From: Falsirhodobacter flavus
GTDB taxonomy: Bacteria > Pseudomonadota > Alphaproteobacteria > Rhodobacterales > Rhodobacteraceae
Direction: 5' to 3'
Length of the DNA: 64,000 bases
NCBI GenBank assembly: GCA_029846755.1
Contig: JARWBI010000005.1
Span: 62,001 to 126,000 of the forward strand
Under the pieces are notes generated by a model. It saw only the letters and a list, made by a program, of their open reading frames with translations. It did no database searches and was not told the origin of the DNA. This document shows positions 28,795 to 38,435 of this stretch, piece after piece. The position numbers and the translations under genes were made by a program. Within the stretch, counting starts at the first letter, position 1. Each line of letters opens with the position of its first letter.

Positions 28795-29706
28795 ATGAAA
28801 ATGCGACCTCTGACCTCCGTTTACGGGTTTGCCGTGGGTCTGGCAGCGACATTCGCGGGTGGTGCGGCCATCGCGCAGGGGCTGGAAGTGGTGGGACGGC
28901 CCACCCCCGGCGCGACCGGATTCCAGCCGGCGGCGACGGAACTGGCGCGCGACCTGCAAGGTCTTGACCACATGCTGCTGATTATCATCGGCGTCATCAC
29001 GGTCTTCGTGACGGCGCTTCTGATCTGGTGCATCCTGCGGTTCAACACGCGCGCCAACAAGACGCCCGCGACCTTCACGCATAATTCGCCGCTGGAGATC
29101 GCTTGGACCATCGTGCCGATCCTGATCCTTGTCTTCATCGGGGCATTCTCGCTGCCGGTGCTGTTCAAGCAGCAGGAGATCCCGGAGGCCGAGTTGACCA
29201 TCAAGGCGACCGGCAACCAGTGGTACTGGTCCTATGAATATGTCGATGACGAGATCGCCTTCGACAGCTTCATGATCGGCGGCGAGACGAAGGTCCGTTC
29301 GGCAGAGATCGATGCGCAACTGGTCGAGGCGGGGTATGAGCCGTCGGACTTCCTGCTGGCGACGGATACTGCGGTGATCGTGCCGGTGAACACGACGGTC
29401 GTGGTGCAGGTGACGGCTTCGGACGTGATCCATTCCTGGGCGATGCCGGCCTTTGGCGTGAAACAGGACGGCGTTCCGGGCCGTCTGGCGGAACTGTGGT
29501 TCAGTGCGGAACGCGAAGGCGTCTACTTCGGCCAGTGTTCGGAGCTGTGCGGCAAGGATCACGCCTATATGCCGATCACGGTCAAGGTCGTCTCGCAAGA
29601 AGTTTACGCGGAATGGCTTGCAGCCGCCAAGGCGGAGGGTGGATATGTCCCACTTCCGACCGAAGTTGCATCGAATGGCGCGCCGCTGACCGTGGCCGCC
29701 AACTAA
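28795..29706 (+). CDS. coxB: cytochrome c oxidase subunit II
   Basis: 303 residues, also called CtaC. A signal-like N-terminus precedes two membrane helices ([18 protein letters not shown] and [13 protein letters not shown]) and a periplasmic cupredoxin domain. The binuclear CuA ligands are in [15 protein letters not shown], with the upstream His in DVIHSWAMP. The aromatic QWYWSYEY electron entry patch is present. It accepts electrons from cytochrome c. Two in-frame ATGs (28795, 28801) exist. The subunit I gene is not in this window and must be elsewhere. Confidence 0.97.
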   Translation: MKMRPLTSVYGFAVGLAATFAGGAAIAQGLEVVGRPTPGATGFQPAATELARDLQGLDHMLLIIIGVITVFVTALLIWCILRFNTRANKTPATFTHNSPLEIAWTIVPILILVFIGAFSLPVLFKQQEIPEAELTIKATGNQWYWSYEYVDDEIAFDSFMIGGETKVRSAEIDAQLVEAGYEPSDFLLATDTAVIVPVNTTVVVQVTASDVIHSWAMPAFGVKQDGVPGRLAELWFSAEREGVYFGQCSELCGKDHAYMPITVKVVSQEVYAEWLAAAKAEGGYVPLPTEVASNGAPLTVAAN

Positions 29707-29716
29707 GGATACTGGC

Positions 29717-30649
29717 ATGAGCGACATCAACAGCTTCGAGGGAACCGGCGATGCCGGTTTCAACGACTACTTCTCGCTTCTGAAGCCGAGGGTGATGTCG
29801 CTTGTGGTCTTCACCGCGATGGTGGGGCTTCTGGTCGCGCCGGTGGGGGTGCATCCGCTGGTGGCACTGGCCTCGATCCTGTTCATCGCGCTGGGCGGCG
29901 GGGCTTCGGGCGCGCTGAACATGTGGTGGGACGCCGATATCGACGCGGTGATGAAGCGCACGCAGGGCCGCCCCATCCCCGGCGGGCGGATCGCACCGGG
30001 AGAGGCGCTGGGCTTCGGGCTGGCGCTGTCGGGCATTTCGGTGATGATGCTGGGGCTGGCCGCGAACTGGTTTTCTGCGGCGTTTCTGGCGTTTACGATC
30101 TTCTTCTACGTCGTCATCTATTCGATGTGGCTGAAGCGGACGACGCCGCAGAACATCGTGATCGGCGGGGCTGCGGGGGCGTTTCCGCCCATGATCGGCT
30201 GGGCCGTGGCGACGGGCGGCGTGTCGGTCGAAAGCGTGCTGATGTTCGCGCTGATCTTCATGTGGACGCCGCCGCATTTCTGGGCGCTGGCGCTGTTCAT
30301 GAAGTCGGATTATTCGGCGGCCAAGGTGCCGATGCTGACAGTGACGCATGGGCGCAAATCGACGCGCAAGCATATTCTGGTCTATACGCTGCTGCTGGCA
30401 CCCGTGGCGATCGGGGCGGGGTTCACGTCAATCGGCGGGCCGATCTATGTGGCGGTCGCGGCGGTCCTGAACGCGATGTTCATCTGGGGCGCTTGGCGGA
30501 TATTCCGGCGCGAGGAGGCGGTGGCCGAGGCGGACGGATACAAGGTCGAGAAGAAGGTCTTCGCCTTTTCGCTCATGTATCTTTTCCTGCATTTCGGCGC
30601 GTTTCTGGCCGAAGCTGCGCTCAAGCCATGGGGATTGGGAGGCTGGTGA
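29717..30649 (+). CDS. ctaB: protoheme IX farnesyltransferase (heme O synthase)
   Basis: 310 residues, a UbiA-type membrane prenyltransferase with about eight helices. The prenyl-diphosphate Mg-binding motif [15 protein letters not shown] and the second [17 protein letters not shown] motif are present. It converts heme B to heme O, the precursor of the heme A in aa3 oxidase. It starts ten bases after coxB, and its stop shares a base with the following small gene (TGATG). Confidence 0.96.
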   Translation: MSDINSFEGTGDAGFNDYFSLLKPRVMSLVVFTAMVGLLVAPVGVHPLVALASILFIALGGGASGALNMWWDADIDAVMKRTQGRPIPGGRIAPGEALGFGLALSGISVMMLGLAANWFSAAFLAFTIFFYVVIYSMWLKRTTPQNIVIGGAAGAFPPMIGWAVATGGVSVESVLMFALIFMWTPPHFWALALFMKSDYSAAKVPMLTVTHGRKSTRKHILVYTLLLAPVAIGAGFTSIGGPIYVAVAAVLNAMFIWGAWRIFRREEAVAEADGYKVEKKVFAFSLMYLFLHFGAFLAEAALKPWGLGGW

Positions 30650-30834
30650 TGTTCCGCGAACACGAGCTGCATAAACGGCGTTTCGGGCGCAACATGGGGC
30701 TGGGAATCGTGCTGGCGGTGTTCGTCGCGCTGGTCTTCGGACTGACCGTGGTAAAGGTGACCGAGATCGGCGAGAAGGACGGCTTTCAGGGCGTGACCGG
30801 AACGGCGGTCCTGCCGGGGGAGGCACAGCGATGA
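30649..30834 (+). CDS. small single-pass membrane protein between ctaB and ctaG
   Basis: 61 residues, starting at the ATG that overlaps the ctaB stop (TGATG) and ending in TGA at 30832-30834, overlapping ctaG by four bases. A basic N-terminus (EHELHKRRFGRN) precedes one membrane helix (LGIVLAVFVALVFGLTVV) and a short outer tail. Small proteins at this position are common in Rhodobacteraceae oxidase operons and are presumed to help oxidase assembly; no catalytic motif is visible. Confidence 0.85.
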   Translation: MFREHELHKRRFGRNMGLGIVLAVFVALVFGLTVVKVTEIGEKDGFQGVTGTAVLPGEAQR

Positions 30835-31400
30835 ACCCGCAGCAGAAGACGGCCTTGCGCCTTGCGGGCGTGGCGGTGGTGATGTGCGGGTTGTCCTTCG
30901 CGGCGGTGCCTTTTTACGATTGGTTCTGCCGGGTGACGGGGTTTGCCGGGACGACCGCACGGGCCGAATCCGCCTCCGATACCGTGCTGGACCAGGAGAT
31001 CACGATCCGTTTCGATGCGTCCCTGGACAAGGGGATGCCCTGGTCCTTCAAGCCCGCCCAGCGCCAGATGACGCTGAAGATCGGCGAGACGGGGCTGGCG
31101 TTTTACGAGGCGTCGAACCCGACCGACAAGCCCATCGCCGGGACCGCGACCTATAACGTGGCGCCCGACGCGGCAGGCGGGTTCTTTGCCAAGATCGATT
31201 GTTTCTGCTTTACCCAGCAGGTGCTTCAACCGGGCGAGACGGTGCAGATGCCCGTCACCTTCTATGTCGATCCCGCGATGGTGGACGACCGGGAAGGCAA
31301 GTTCGTCAAGCACATAACGCTGTCCTATACTTTCTATGAAACCGATCTGCCGCAAGAGCAGGCCGCGCTTGCCCCCGCAAAGGGCACCGCGCTACAGTAA
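30831..31400 (+). CDS. ctaG: cytochrome c oxidase assembly protein CtaG/Cox11
   Basis: 189 residues. One N-terminal membrane helix is followed by a periplasmic Ig-like domain. The copper ligands lie in the conserved [10 protein letters not shown] (CxC) motif, and [11 protein letters not shown] is the usual first signature. CtaG delivers copper to the CuB site of subunit I. The ATG overlaps the stop of the preceding small gene, and ctaE starts 28 bases downstream. Confidence 0.96.
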   Translation: MNPQQKTALRLAGVAVVMCGLSFAAVPFYDWFCRVTGFAGTTARAESASDTVLDQEITIRFDASLDKGMPWSFKPAQRQMTLKIGETGLAFYEASNPTDKPIAGTATYNVAPDAAGGFFAKIDCFCFTQQVLQPGETVQMPVTFYVDPAMVDDREGKFVKHITLSYTFYETDLPQEQAALAPAKGTALQ

Positions 31401-31428
31401 CGCTACGCAGAGCCAGAGGGACCCGGAG

Positions 31429-32238
31429 ATGGCGCACGCAAAGAACCACGACTATCATATCCTTCCGCCTTCGGTCTGGCCGTTCATCAGCGCCATCGGG
31501 GCTTTCGTCATGCTCTATGGCGGCGTTCTGTGGATGAAGACAGAAAGCGGCCCGTGGATATTCCTGATCGGCCTTGCGCTGGTCCTTTACACGATGTGGG
31601 GCTGGTGGGGTGACGTCATCAAGGAAAGCCTTCTGGGCGATCACACGCCCGTAGTGCAGATCGGTCTGCGCTATGGCGTCATCATGTTCATCATGTCCGA
31701 GGTGATGTTCTTCGCCGCGTGGTTCTGGAGCTTCTTCAAGCACGCCATCTATCCCATGGACCCGACGGGGCTTTCGCCTGCCGTGGACGGCATCTTCCCG
31801 CCCGCGGGGATCGAGACGTTCGATCCGTGGCACCTGCCGCTGATCAACACGCTGATCCTGCTGTGTTCGGGCGCGGCCTGCACATGGGCGCACCATGCCA
31901 TCGCGCATGAGGACAACCGCAAGGATCTGGTGAACGGGCTGCTGCTGGCCGTCGGGCTGGGCGTGCTGTTCACGGTGTTCCAGGCCTATGAATACAGCCA
32001 CGCGGCGTTCGGGTTCTCGGGCAACATCTATGGCGCGAACTTCTTCATGGCGACGGGTTTCCACGGCTTCCACGTCATCATCGGGACCATCTTCCTTGCC
32101 GTCTGCCTGATCCGCGCCAAGCAAGGCCAGATGAGCCGTGAGAAGCATGTCGGCTTCGAGGCCGCCGCGTGGTATTGGCATTTCGTCGATGTGGTCTGGC
32201 TGTTCCTCTTCGCCTCGATCTACGTCTGGGGTCAGTAA
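31429..32238 (+). CDS. ctaE: cytochrome c oxidase subunit III
   Basis: 269 residues and seven membrane helices. Characteristic features are [15 protein letters not shown] at the N-terminus, the [17 protein letters not shown] helix with the conserved Glu, THAWHHA-type [10 protein letters not shown], and the C-terminal [17 protein letters not shown] seven bases upstream supports the ATG at 31429. A strong terminator follows. Confidence 0.97.
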   Translation: MAHAKNHDYHILPPSVWPFISAIGAFVMLYGGVLWMKTESGPWIFLIGLALVLYTMWGWWGDVIKESLLGDHTPVVQIGLRYGVIMFIMSEVMFFAAWFWSFFKHAIYPMDPTGLSPAVDGIFPPAGIETFDPWHLPLINTLILLCSGAACTWAHHAIAHEDNRKDLVNGLLLAVGLGVLFTVFQAYEYSHAAFGFSGNIYGANFFMATGFHGFHVIIGTIFLAVCLIRAKQGQMSREKHVGFEAAAWYWHFVDVVWLFLFASIYVWGQ

Positions 32239-32257
32239 ACCCTGCCGATCCTTTGCA

Positions 32258-32285
32258 ACGCGCGCCGGTTCGGGCGCGCGTTTTT
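32258..32285 (+). terminator. intrinsic terminator after ctaE
   Basis: ACGCGCGCC (32258-32266) pairs with GGCGCGCGT (32273-32281) around a 6-base loop and is followed by five T. It is 19 bases after the ctaE stop. surF1 starts 13 bases further on, so read-through or a promoter inside this region is needed for surF1. Confidence 0.88.
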
Positions 32286-32298
32286 CGTTGGAAGATCC

Positions 32299-32964
32299 AT
32301 GAAACGATTTATTGCCCCGCTGCTGATCGGCCTGATCGGCACGGCGATCCTTCTGGGCCTTGGCCGCTGGCAGCTTCAGCGGTTGGAATGGAAGGAAGGC
32401 GTCATCGCCGCCATCGACGCGCAGATCCGGGGCGTGCCCGATGCGCTGCCTGACGCGCCGACCGAAGCCGATCGCTACAAGCCCGTGCGTCTGGAAGGGC
32501 GGTTCACTGGGGAACGGCTTCTGGTGCTGGTTGGGCACAAGGAAATGGGGCCGGGGTTCCGCGTCATCGCCGCATACGAGACGGCGGGGCGGCGGATCAT
32601 GGTGGATCGTGGCTTCATATACGAGGCGTGGCGGAACGACCCCTTGGCCACGACCGATGCCGAGGTGAATGGCAACCTGCACTGGCCCGAGGAGGTGGAC
32701 AGCTATACCCCCGCGCCGGAGGGGGATCTGTGGTTCGCCCGCGACGTGCCCGCGATGGCCGAGGCGCTGAACAGCGAGCCGGTGCTGGTCGTGGCCCGCA
32801 CGCCGACCGGGGACGGGGTGATCCCGCTGCCGATCGACACGGCGAGCATCCCGAACGACCATCTGGGTTACGCGCTGACGTGGTTTTCGCTTGCGGCGGT
32901 CTGGGTGGGGATGACACTGCTTTGGCTCTGGCGTATCAGGCGGCGTGGTGAAGGAAATGCGTGA
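32299..32964 (+). CDS. surF1: SURF1 family oxidase assembly protein
   Basis: 221 residues with a membrane helix at each end (PLLIGLIGTAILLGLG and YALTWFSLAAVWVGMTLLW) and a periplasmic domain between, as in all SURF1/Shy1 proteins. The GRWQLQRLEWK motif follows the first helix. It helps heme A insertion into aa3 oxidase. The stop is immediately followed by the thrC ATG. Confidence 0.93.
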   Translation: MKRFIAPLLIGLIGTAILLGLGRWQLQRLEWKEGVIAAIDAQIRGVPDALPDAPTEADRYKPVRLEGRFTGERLLVLVGHKEMGPGFRVIAAYETAGRRIMVDRGFIYEAWRNDPLATTDAEVNGNLHWPEEVDSYTPAPEGDLWFARDVPAMAEALNSEPVLVVARTPTGDGVIPLPIDTASIPNDHLGYALTWFSLAAVWVGMTLLWLWRIRRRGEGNA

Positions 32965-34350
32965 ATGAAATACATCTCGACCCGTGGAACCGCCCCCGTC
33001 CTGACTTTTGGCGAGGCGATGATGACCGGCCTTGCGCGCGACGGCGGTCTTTATGTGCCCGAAACCGTGCCGGCCTTCACCGCGCCGGAAATCGCGGCGC
33101 TGGCGGGGCAAAGCTATGAGGAGGTCGCGTTCCGGGTGATCCGGCCCTTCACCGGCGATACCTTCACGGACGATGAACTGCGCGGGCTGATCGACAAGGC
33201 CTATGCCGGGTTCGCCCATGCCGCGCGCGCACCGTTGGTGCAGCTGGCCCCGAACCATTTCCTGCTGGAGCTGTTCCACGGCCCGACGCTGGCCTTCAAG
33301 GACTTCGCCATGCAGCTGATCGGTCAGCTGTTCCAGGCCGCGCTGGCCAAATCGGGCGAGAAGATCACCATCGTCGGCGCGACTTCGGGCGATACCGGAT
33401 CGGCGGCGATCGAGGCGTTTCGCGGGCTGTCCAACGTCGATGTGGTCATCATGTATCCGCATGGCCGCGTGTCGGACGTGCAGCGGCGGCAGATGACCAC
33501 GCCGTCGGAAACGAATGTGCACACGCTGGCGGTCGACGGCGATTTCGACACCTGTCAGGCGCTGGTCAAGGACATGTTCAACGACTTCACCTTCCGCGAT
33601 GCGGTCGGGCTGGCGGGTGTGAATTCGATCAACTGGGGGCGGGTTCTGGTGCAGGTGGTGTATTATTTCACCGCCGCCGTCAGCCTTGGTGCGCCGGGGC
33701 GTCCGGTGTCCTTCACCGTGCCGACGGGGAATTTCGGCGACATCTTCGCGGGCTATATTGCGCGCAAGATGGGGCTGCCGATCGAAAAGCTGGTGGTTGC
33801 AACCAACCAGAACGACATCCTGCACCGGGCGCTGACCTCGGGCGATTATGTGCCGGACGGGGTGAAACCCTCGATCAGCCCGTCGATGGACATTCAGGTT
33901 TCGTCCAACTTCGAACGCGCGCTGTTCGACGCCTATGGCCGCGACGGGGCTGCGGTGACGCAGCTTATGGCGGAACTGAAGGCGGGGGGCTTCCACATCT
34001 CGCAGGGCGCGCTGGAGACGCTGCGCGCGAGTTTCGATTCGGGCCGCGTGTCCGAGGAGGAGACGAGCGCCACGATCCGCCGCGTGCTGGGCGAAACTGG
34101 CGAATTGCTGTGCCCGCATTCGGCGGTCGCCGTTGCGGTGGCCGAGCAGCATCTGGGCTCTGTGCCGATGATTACGCTGGCGACCGCGCATCCGGCCAAG
34201 TTCCCCGACGCGGTCGAGGCGGCTTCCGGCATCCGGCCGGCCCTGCCGCCCCACATGGCCGACCTTTTCGACCGCCCCGAGCGTGTCAACCGCATCGCGA
34301 ACGATCTGTCCGCGGTGGAGACCTTCATCCGCGAAAGGACCGGCCGTTGA
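32965..34350 (+). CDS. thrC: threonine synthase
   Basis: 461 residues, the usual length of the bacterial/fungal-type enzyme. The PLP lysine is in HGPTLAFKDFAMQ, and GATSGDTGSAAIEA binds the cofactor phosphate. It converts O-phosphohomoserine to threonine. There is no base between the surF1 stop and its ATG, and its stop overlaps the TTG start of the peptidase gene, so three unrelated functions are coupled here. Confidence 0.97.
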   Translation: MKYISTRGTAPVLTFGEAMMTGLARDGGLYVPETVPAFTAPEIAALAGQSYEEVAFRVIRPFTGDTFTDDELRGLIDKAYAGFAHAARAPLVQLAPNHFLLELFHGPTLAFKDFAMQLIGQLFQAALAKSGEKITIVGATSGDTGSAAIEAFRGLSNVDVVIMYPHGRVSDVQRRQMTTPSETNVHTLAVDGDFDTCQALVKDMFNDFTFRDAVGLAGVNSINWGRVLVQVVYYFTAAVSLGAPGRPVSFTVPTGNFGDIFAGYIARKMGLPIEKLVVATNQNDILHRALTSGDYVPDGVKPSISPSMDIQVSSNFERALFDAYGRDGAAVTQLMAELKAGGFHISQGALETLRASFDSGRVSEEETSATIRRVLGETGELLCPHSAVAVAVAEQHLGSVPMITLATAHPAKFPDAVEAASGIRPALPPHMADLFDRPERVNRIANDLSAVETFIRERTGR

Positions 34351-35606
34351 CGATCAGGCTCGACACGCTTCCCAACGGCTTCCGCATCGTGACCGAGCAT
34401 ATGCCGGGGCTGAAATCGGCCTCGGTCGGGGTCTGGGTCACGGCGGGTGGACGGCACGAGCGGGTCGAGCAGAACGGCATCGCCCACTTCCTTGAACACA
34501 TGGCGTTCAAGGGGACCAAACGCCGGACCGCGCTGAAGATCGCCGAGGAAATCGAGGATGTGGGCGGTTACATCAACGCCTATACCAGCCGCGAGATGAC
34601 CGCCTATTACGCGCGGGTGCTGGAGAATGACGTGGCGCTGGCGCTGGATGTCATCGGCGACATCGTTCTGAACCCGGTGTTCGAGCCGCGCGAGATCGAG
34701 GTCGAGCGCGGCGTGATCCTGCAGGAGATCGGGCAGGCGCTGGACACGCCCGACGACATCATCTTCGACTGGCTGCACGAGGCGTCCTATCCCGACCAGC
34801 CCTTCGGTCGCACGATCCTTGGGCCGGAAGAGCGGGTCGCCGGATTCTCACGCGAGGATCTGACGCGTTTCGTGGCCGAACATTACGGGCCGGACCAGAT
34901 GATCCTGTCGGCGGCTGGCGGGATCGACCATGACGCCATCGTGGCACAGGCGACGGCGCTGTTCGGGCATCTGAAGCCGGTCGGCAACGGGCTGGTGCAG
35001 CCCGCCCGGTTCATGGGCGGCGAGCGGCGCGAGGTGAAGAAACTGGAACAGGCGCATTTCGCGCTGTCTTTCGAATCGCCCGGCTATCGCGCACCTGATG
35101 TCTATGCGGCGCAGGTCTATGCCACGGCGCTGGGCGGGGGCATGTCGTCGCGCCTGTTCCAGAAGATCCGCGAGGAGCGGGGGCTGTGCTATACCATCTT
35201 CGCGCAGTCGGGCGCCTATGAGGATACGGGGCAGATCACCGTCTATGCCGGGACCTCCTCGGACCAGATCCAGGATCTAACAGGGCTGACCATCGACGAG
35301 TTGAAGCGTGCCGCCGACGACATGACCGAGGCCGAGGTGAACCGGGCGCGGGCGCAGATGAAGGCCGGGATGCTGATGGGGCTGGAAAGCCCGTCCTCGC
35401 GCGCCGAACGCATCGCGCGGCTGCTGGCGATCTATGGCCGCGTGCCGGATGTTGACGAGGCGGTGGCCAAGATCGACGCCGTGACGGCGGCGGATGTGCG
35501 CGATTACGCGGGGCGGATGCTGTCGGCCCCTGCGGCGCTGGCGCTGTATGGCCCTGTCAAAAAAGCCCCCGGTCTGGAGGGTATCCGTTCGAGGCTGGCC
35601 GCCTGA
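34347..35606 (+). CDS. M16 family zinc metallopeptidase (processing peptidase-like)
   Basis: 419 residues. The inverted zinc motif HFLEH (in GIAHFLEHMAFKGT) and a downstream glutamate around residue 82 (ARVLENDVALALDVI) define the M16B family, close to the mitochondrial processing peptidase beta subunit. Both halves of the fold are present. The start is TTG at 34347, overlapping the thrC stop (TTGA), because the conserved N-terminus TIRLDTLPNGFRIV begins there. The C-terminus overlaps the GNAT gene by one base. Confidence 0.92.
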   Translation: MTIRLDTLPNGFRIVTEHMPGLKSASVGVWVTAGGRHERVEQNGIAHFLEHMAFKGTKRRTALKIAEEIEDVGGYINAYTSREMTAYYARVLENDVALALDVIGDIVLNPVFEPREIEVERGVILQEIGQALDTPDDIIFDWLHEASYPDQPFGRTILGPEERVAGFSREDLTRFVAEHYGPDQMILSAAGGIDHDAIVAQATALFGHLKPVGNGLVQPARFMGGERREVKKLEQAHFALSFESPGYRAPDVYAAQVYATALGGGMSSRLFQKIREERGLCYTIFAQSGAYEDTGQITVYAGTSSDQIQDLTGLTIDELKRAADDMTEAEVNRARAQMKAGMLMGLESPSSRAERIARLLAIYGRVPDVDEAVAKIDAVTAADVRDYAGRMLSAPAALALYGPVKKAPGLEGIRSRLAA

Positions 35607-36190
35607 TGCTGGGCCTGCGGCGCAACGTCAGGATCGAGACGGAGCGGATGACCCTGCGCCTGCCGCAGCATGGTGACTATGCCTCGTGGTCGGGGCTGCG
35701 GTCGCGCAGCAGCGATTTTCTGCAACCGTGGGAGCCTGTCTGGTCGCCCGAGCATCTGACCCGCCGCGCCTTTACCAACCGCGTCGCGTGGTCGTCGCGG
35801 GCGGTGGGGGACGGGTCTGCCATGCCGCTTCTGCTGATCCGGCGCGACGACAAGGCGCTGGTCGGGGCGATCACGCTGGACAATATCCGGCGCGGTCCGG
35901 CGCAGGCGGGAACCTTGGGCTATTGGGTCGGCCAGCCCTATGCCCGCAAGGGGTATATGCGCGAGGCGATTCTGGCGGTGACGCATTATGCTTTCACCAC
36001 ACTGGATCTGAGCCGGATCGAAGCCGCCTGCCTGCCGGAGAACGCCGCTTCGCGCGGGGTGCTGGAAAAGTGCGGCTTCAAATACGAGGGTGTCGCGCAA
36101 AGCTATCTCCAGATCGCGGGGCGTTGGCGGAACCATGTGCTTTACGCCAATCTGCGCGGGGATCGGCGCGGGCGCACGGATGTCGGCTGA
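35606..36190 (+). CDS. GNAT family N-acetyltransferase, RimJ-like
   Basis: 194 residues. ETERMTLRLPQHGDY is the RimJ/RimL-type N-terminus, and the acetyl-CoA loop is in YWVGQPYARKGYMREAI (Q/RxxGxG/A type). The late ENAASRGVLEKCGFKYEG signature fits ribosomal-protein alanine acetyltransferases, but the acceptor cannot be fixed from sequence. The start shares a base with the preceding stop (TGATG). Confidence 0.88.
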   Translation: MLGLRRNVRIETERMTLRLPQHGDYASWSGLRSRSSDFLQPWEPVWSPEHLTRRAFTNRVAWSSRAVGDGSAMPLLLIRRDDKALVGAITLDNIRRGPAQAGTLGYWVGQPYARKGYMREAILAVTHYAFTTLDLSRIEAACLPENAASRGVLEKCGFKYEGVAQSYLQIAGRWRNHVLYANLRGDRRGRTDVG

Positions 36191-36250
36191 CGCATCCGTG
36201 AACTGACCTCGGCGCCACGCTGCCGCATCCTTGGTGGTGGAGGTGACCCG

Positions 36251-37015
36251 ATGATCCGATTCGCCGCTGCCCTGCTTTTCGCAACTGCCGCCCATGCCCA
36301 GACGCCCAGCCACTGCATCGCGCTGGCGGATGCTGGTGTGACACGCGCGGCGTTCGGGGACCCGGTGCCCGAGGGGCGGGTGCGCATCCATTACGTCGGT
36401 CATTCGACCTTTGCGCTGGGCATGCCCGGCGGGGTGACGGCGGCGACGGATTATCATGGATGGCTTGGCGGGCTGGTGCCGGACATCGTGACGATGAACA
36501 ACGCCCATTCGACGCATTTCACCGACACCCCCGATCCCGGAATCGCCCATGTGTTGCGCGGGTGGGAGGGCGACACGCGGCTGGATCTGCCCGAGGTGAT
36601 CGTGCGCAACGTCACCACCGATGTGCGCGACTGGGCGGGCGGCATCCGCGAGGATGGCAATTCGATCTTCGTGTTTGAGGTCGCGGGCCTCTGCATCGGC
36701 CATCTGGGGCATCTCCATCACGAACCGGATGCCGGGCAATATGCCGCGCTGGGCCGGGTGGATGTGTTGATGGTTCCGGTGGATGGCAGTTACACGATGG
36801 ATGTGGCGGTGATGGGGCGGGTGGTGCAACGGCTGCGATCCTCGGTCGTGCTGCCGATGCACTGGTTCTCGGGGCGGTCGCTGGAGGTGTTTCTGGGAAA
36901 TATGGAGGGCAGTTTCGACATCGTGCGGCCGGGGATTTCGCAGATTGATCTGGGGCTGGACAGCCTGCCCACCCGCCCCACGATCATGGTGCTGGAGCCG
37001 TCGCTGCCGGAGTGA
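36251..37015 (+). CDS. periplasmic metallo-beta-lactamase-fold-like protein, degenerate metal motif
   Basis: 254 residues. A signal peptide (IRFAAALLFATAAHA) and the SD GGAGGTGA are clear. The sequence has the UlaG-like MBL layout: VRIHYVGHSTFAL, then NNAHSTHFTD where HxHxDH is expected, the GHLGHLHHEP segment, VDVLMVPVDGSYTMD and VVLPMHWF. The first motif is altered, so the metal site is unusual or absent. It is followed after 12 bases by the FAD oxidase gene. Function is unknown. Confidence 0.78.
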   Translation: MIRFAAALLFATAAHAQTPSHCIALADAGVTRAAFGDPVPEGRVRIHYVGHSTFALGMPGGVTAATDYHGWLGGLVPDIVTMNNAHSTHFTDTPDPGIAHVLRGWEGDTRLDLPEVIVRNVTTDVRDWAGGIREDGNSIFVFEVAGLCIGHLGHLHHEPDAGQYAALGRVDVLMVPVDGSYTMDVAVMGRVVQRLRSSVVLPMHWFSGRSLEVFLGNMEGSFDIVRPGISQIDLGLDSLPTRPTIMVLEPSLPE

Positions 37016-37027
37016 TAACCCGGAGGG

Positions 37028-38404
37028 ATGAACCCATGTGATCCCGCCTTTCTTGAAACGCTTGGTGCGCGGCTGGCGCCCGATACGCTGCGCCCCGTGG
37101 AGCCGCGCCATCTGAGCGAGCCGCGCGGCAAGTTCGGCGGCGGGGCGGGGGCGGTCGCGTTGCCGCGGACGTCGGCAGAGGTTTCGGCGATCGTCGCAGC
37201 CTGTGCGGCGGCGCGGGTGGCGATCGTGCCGCTGGGCGGCGGGACGGGGCTGGTTGGCGGGCAGGTGATGCCGGGGCTGCCGCTGCTGCTTTCGACCGAG
37301 CGGATGACTGGGATCGAGGTATTCCCCGGCGAAAACGCGCTGGTGGCCGGGGCGGGTGCGATTCTGGCCGATATCCAGACGGCGGCGCGGGATGCGGGGC
37401 GGCTGTTTCCTCTGTCGCTGGCGTCGGAAGGCTCGGTGCGGATCGGGGGGGCGCTTTCGACCAATGCGGGTGGGTTGAACGTGCTGCGATACGGCACGGC
37501 GCGGGACCTTTGCCTGGGGCTTCAGGCGGTGCTGCCGGATGGGACGGTGTGGAACGGGCTGAAGCGGCTGCGGAAGGACAATACCGGCTATGACCTTCGC
37601 GGGCTGATGATCGGCTCGGAAGGCACGCTCGGGATCATCACGGCGGCAAGCCTGAAGCTGTTTCCGATTCCGGCGCGGGTGGGGACGGCGCTGCTGGCAG
37701 TGGAGAGCCCGGCTGCGGCGCTGGCGCTTCTGGGGCTGGCCGAGGGGCGGCTGCCGGGGATGGTGCAGGCCTTCGAGCTGATCTCGCGCCAGGGGCCGGA
37801 TTTTCTGGCCCAGACGATGCCGGAGGTGCGTCTGCCGCTGGTGTCGGATTGGATGGTGCTGGTGGAGCTTGGCCTGCCCGAGGGGCTGGGCCCGGTGGAG
37901 GCGCTGGAGGGGCTGTTCGTGGATGCCGGGCTGGAGGACGGGCTGATCGCCATGTCCGAGGCGCAGCGGCAGGAATTCTGGACGATGCGCGAAAGCATCC
38001 CCGAGGCGAACCGCCATATCGGCGCCATCGCCAGCCATGATGTGTCGCTGCCATTGGGGTCGGTGCCCGAATTCATCGCGCGGGCGGAAGCCGCGTTGGC
38101 GGGGTTCGGCCTGCGCGTGAACTGCTTTGGTCATATGGGCGATGGGAACCTGCACTATAATGCATTCCCGGCGAAGGGGCGTGCCCGTGCGGAATACGAT
38201 GCGGCGTCGATCACCCGCACGGTGCATGATCTGGTGCACGAGATGGACGGATCGGTGAGTGCCGAACATGGCATCGGGCGGCTGAAGGTGCCGGATCTGG
38301 AGCGCTATGGCGATCCGGCGAAGCTGGCGGCGATGCGCGCGATCAAGCGGGCGCTTGATCCGGCGGGGATCATGAACCCCGGAGCGGTCTTGGCGCTGGA
38401 ATGA
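37028..38404 (+). CDS. FAD-binding oxidoreductase (GlcD/D-2-hydroxyglutarate dehydrogenase type)
   Basis: 458 residues with an N-terminal PCMH FAD domain (PLGGGTGLVGGQ and GSVRIGGALSTNAGG bind FAD) and a C-terminal FAD-oxidase domain with the metal/substrate motif NCFGHMGDGNLHYN and SAEHGIGR. It should oxidise a D-2-hydroxy acid such as D-lactate or D-2-hydroxyglutarate. GGAGG lies one base before ATG 37028, a very short spacing, so a later start is possible. Confidence 0.9.
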   Translation: MNPCDPAFLETLGARLAPDTLRPVEPRHLSEPRGKFGGGAGAVALPRTSAEVSAIVAACAAARVAIVPLGGGTGLVGGQVMPGLPLLLSTERMTGIEVFPGENALVAGAGAILADIQTAARDAGRLFPLSLASEGSVRIGGALSTNAGGLNVLRYGTARDLCLGLQAVLPDGTVWNGLKRLRKDNTGYDLRGLMIGSEGTLGIITAASLKLFPIPARVGTALLAVESPAAALALLGLAEGRLPGMVQAFELISRQGPDFLAQTMPEVRLPLVSDWMVLVELGLPEGLGPVEALEGLFVDAGLEDGLIAMSEAQRQEFWTMRESIPEANRHIGAIASHDVSLPLGSVPEFIARAEAALAGFGLRVNCFGHMGDGNLHYNAFPAKGRARAEYDAASITRTVHDLVHEMDGSVSAEHGIGRLKVPDLERYGDPAKLAAMRAIKRALDPAGIMNPGAVLALE

Positions 38405-38429
38405 AAAGGCCGCCCCGAGGGGCGGCCTT
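38404..38429 (-). terminator. terminator of the trigger factor transcript
   Basis: AAGGCCGCCCC/GGGGCGGCCTT arms lie between the convergent stops of the FAD oxidase gene and tig. On the minus strand the stem is followed by TTTTCAT, so it should act mainly on tig; on the plus strand no T-run follows. Confidence 0.8.
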
Positions 38430-38435
38430 GAAGTT

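Noticed and set aside
31306-34254. A 980-codon minus-strand open frame opposite ctaE-surF1-thrC
   Set aside because: Same antisense artefact; the plus-strand genes have clear motifs and SD sites.
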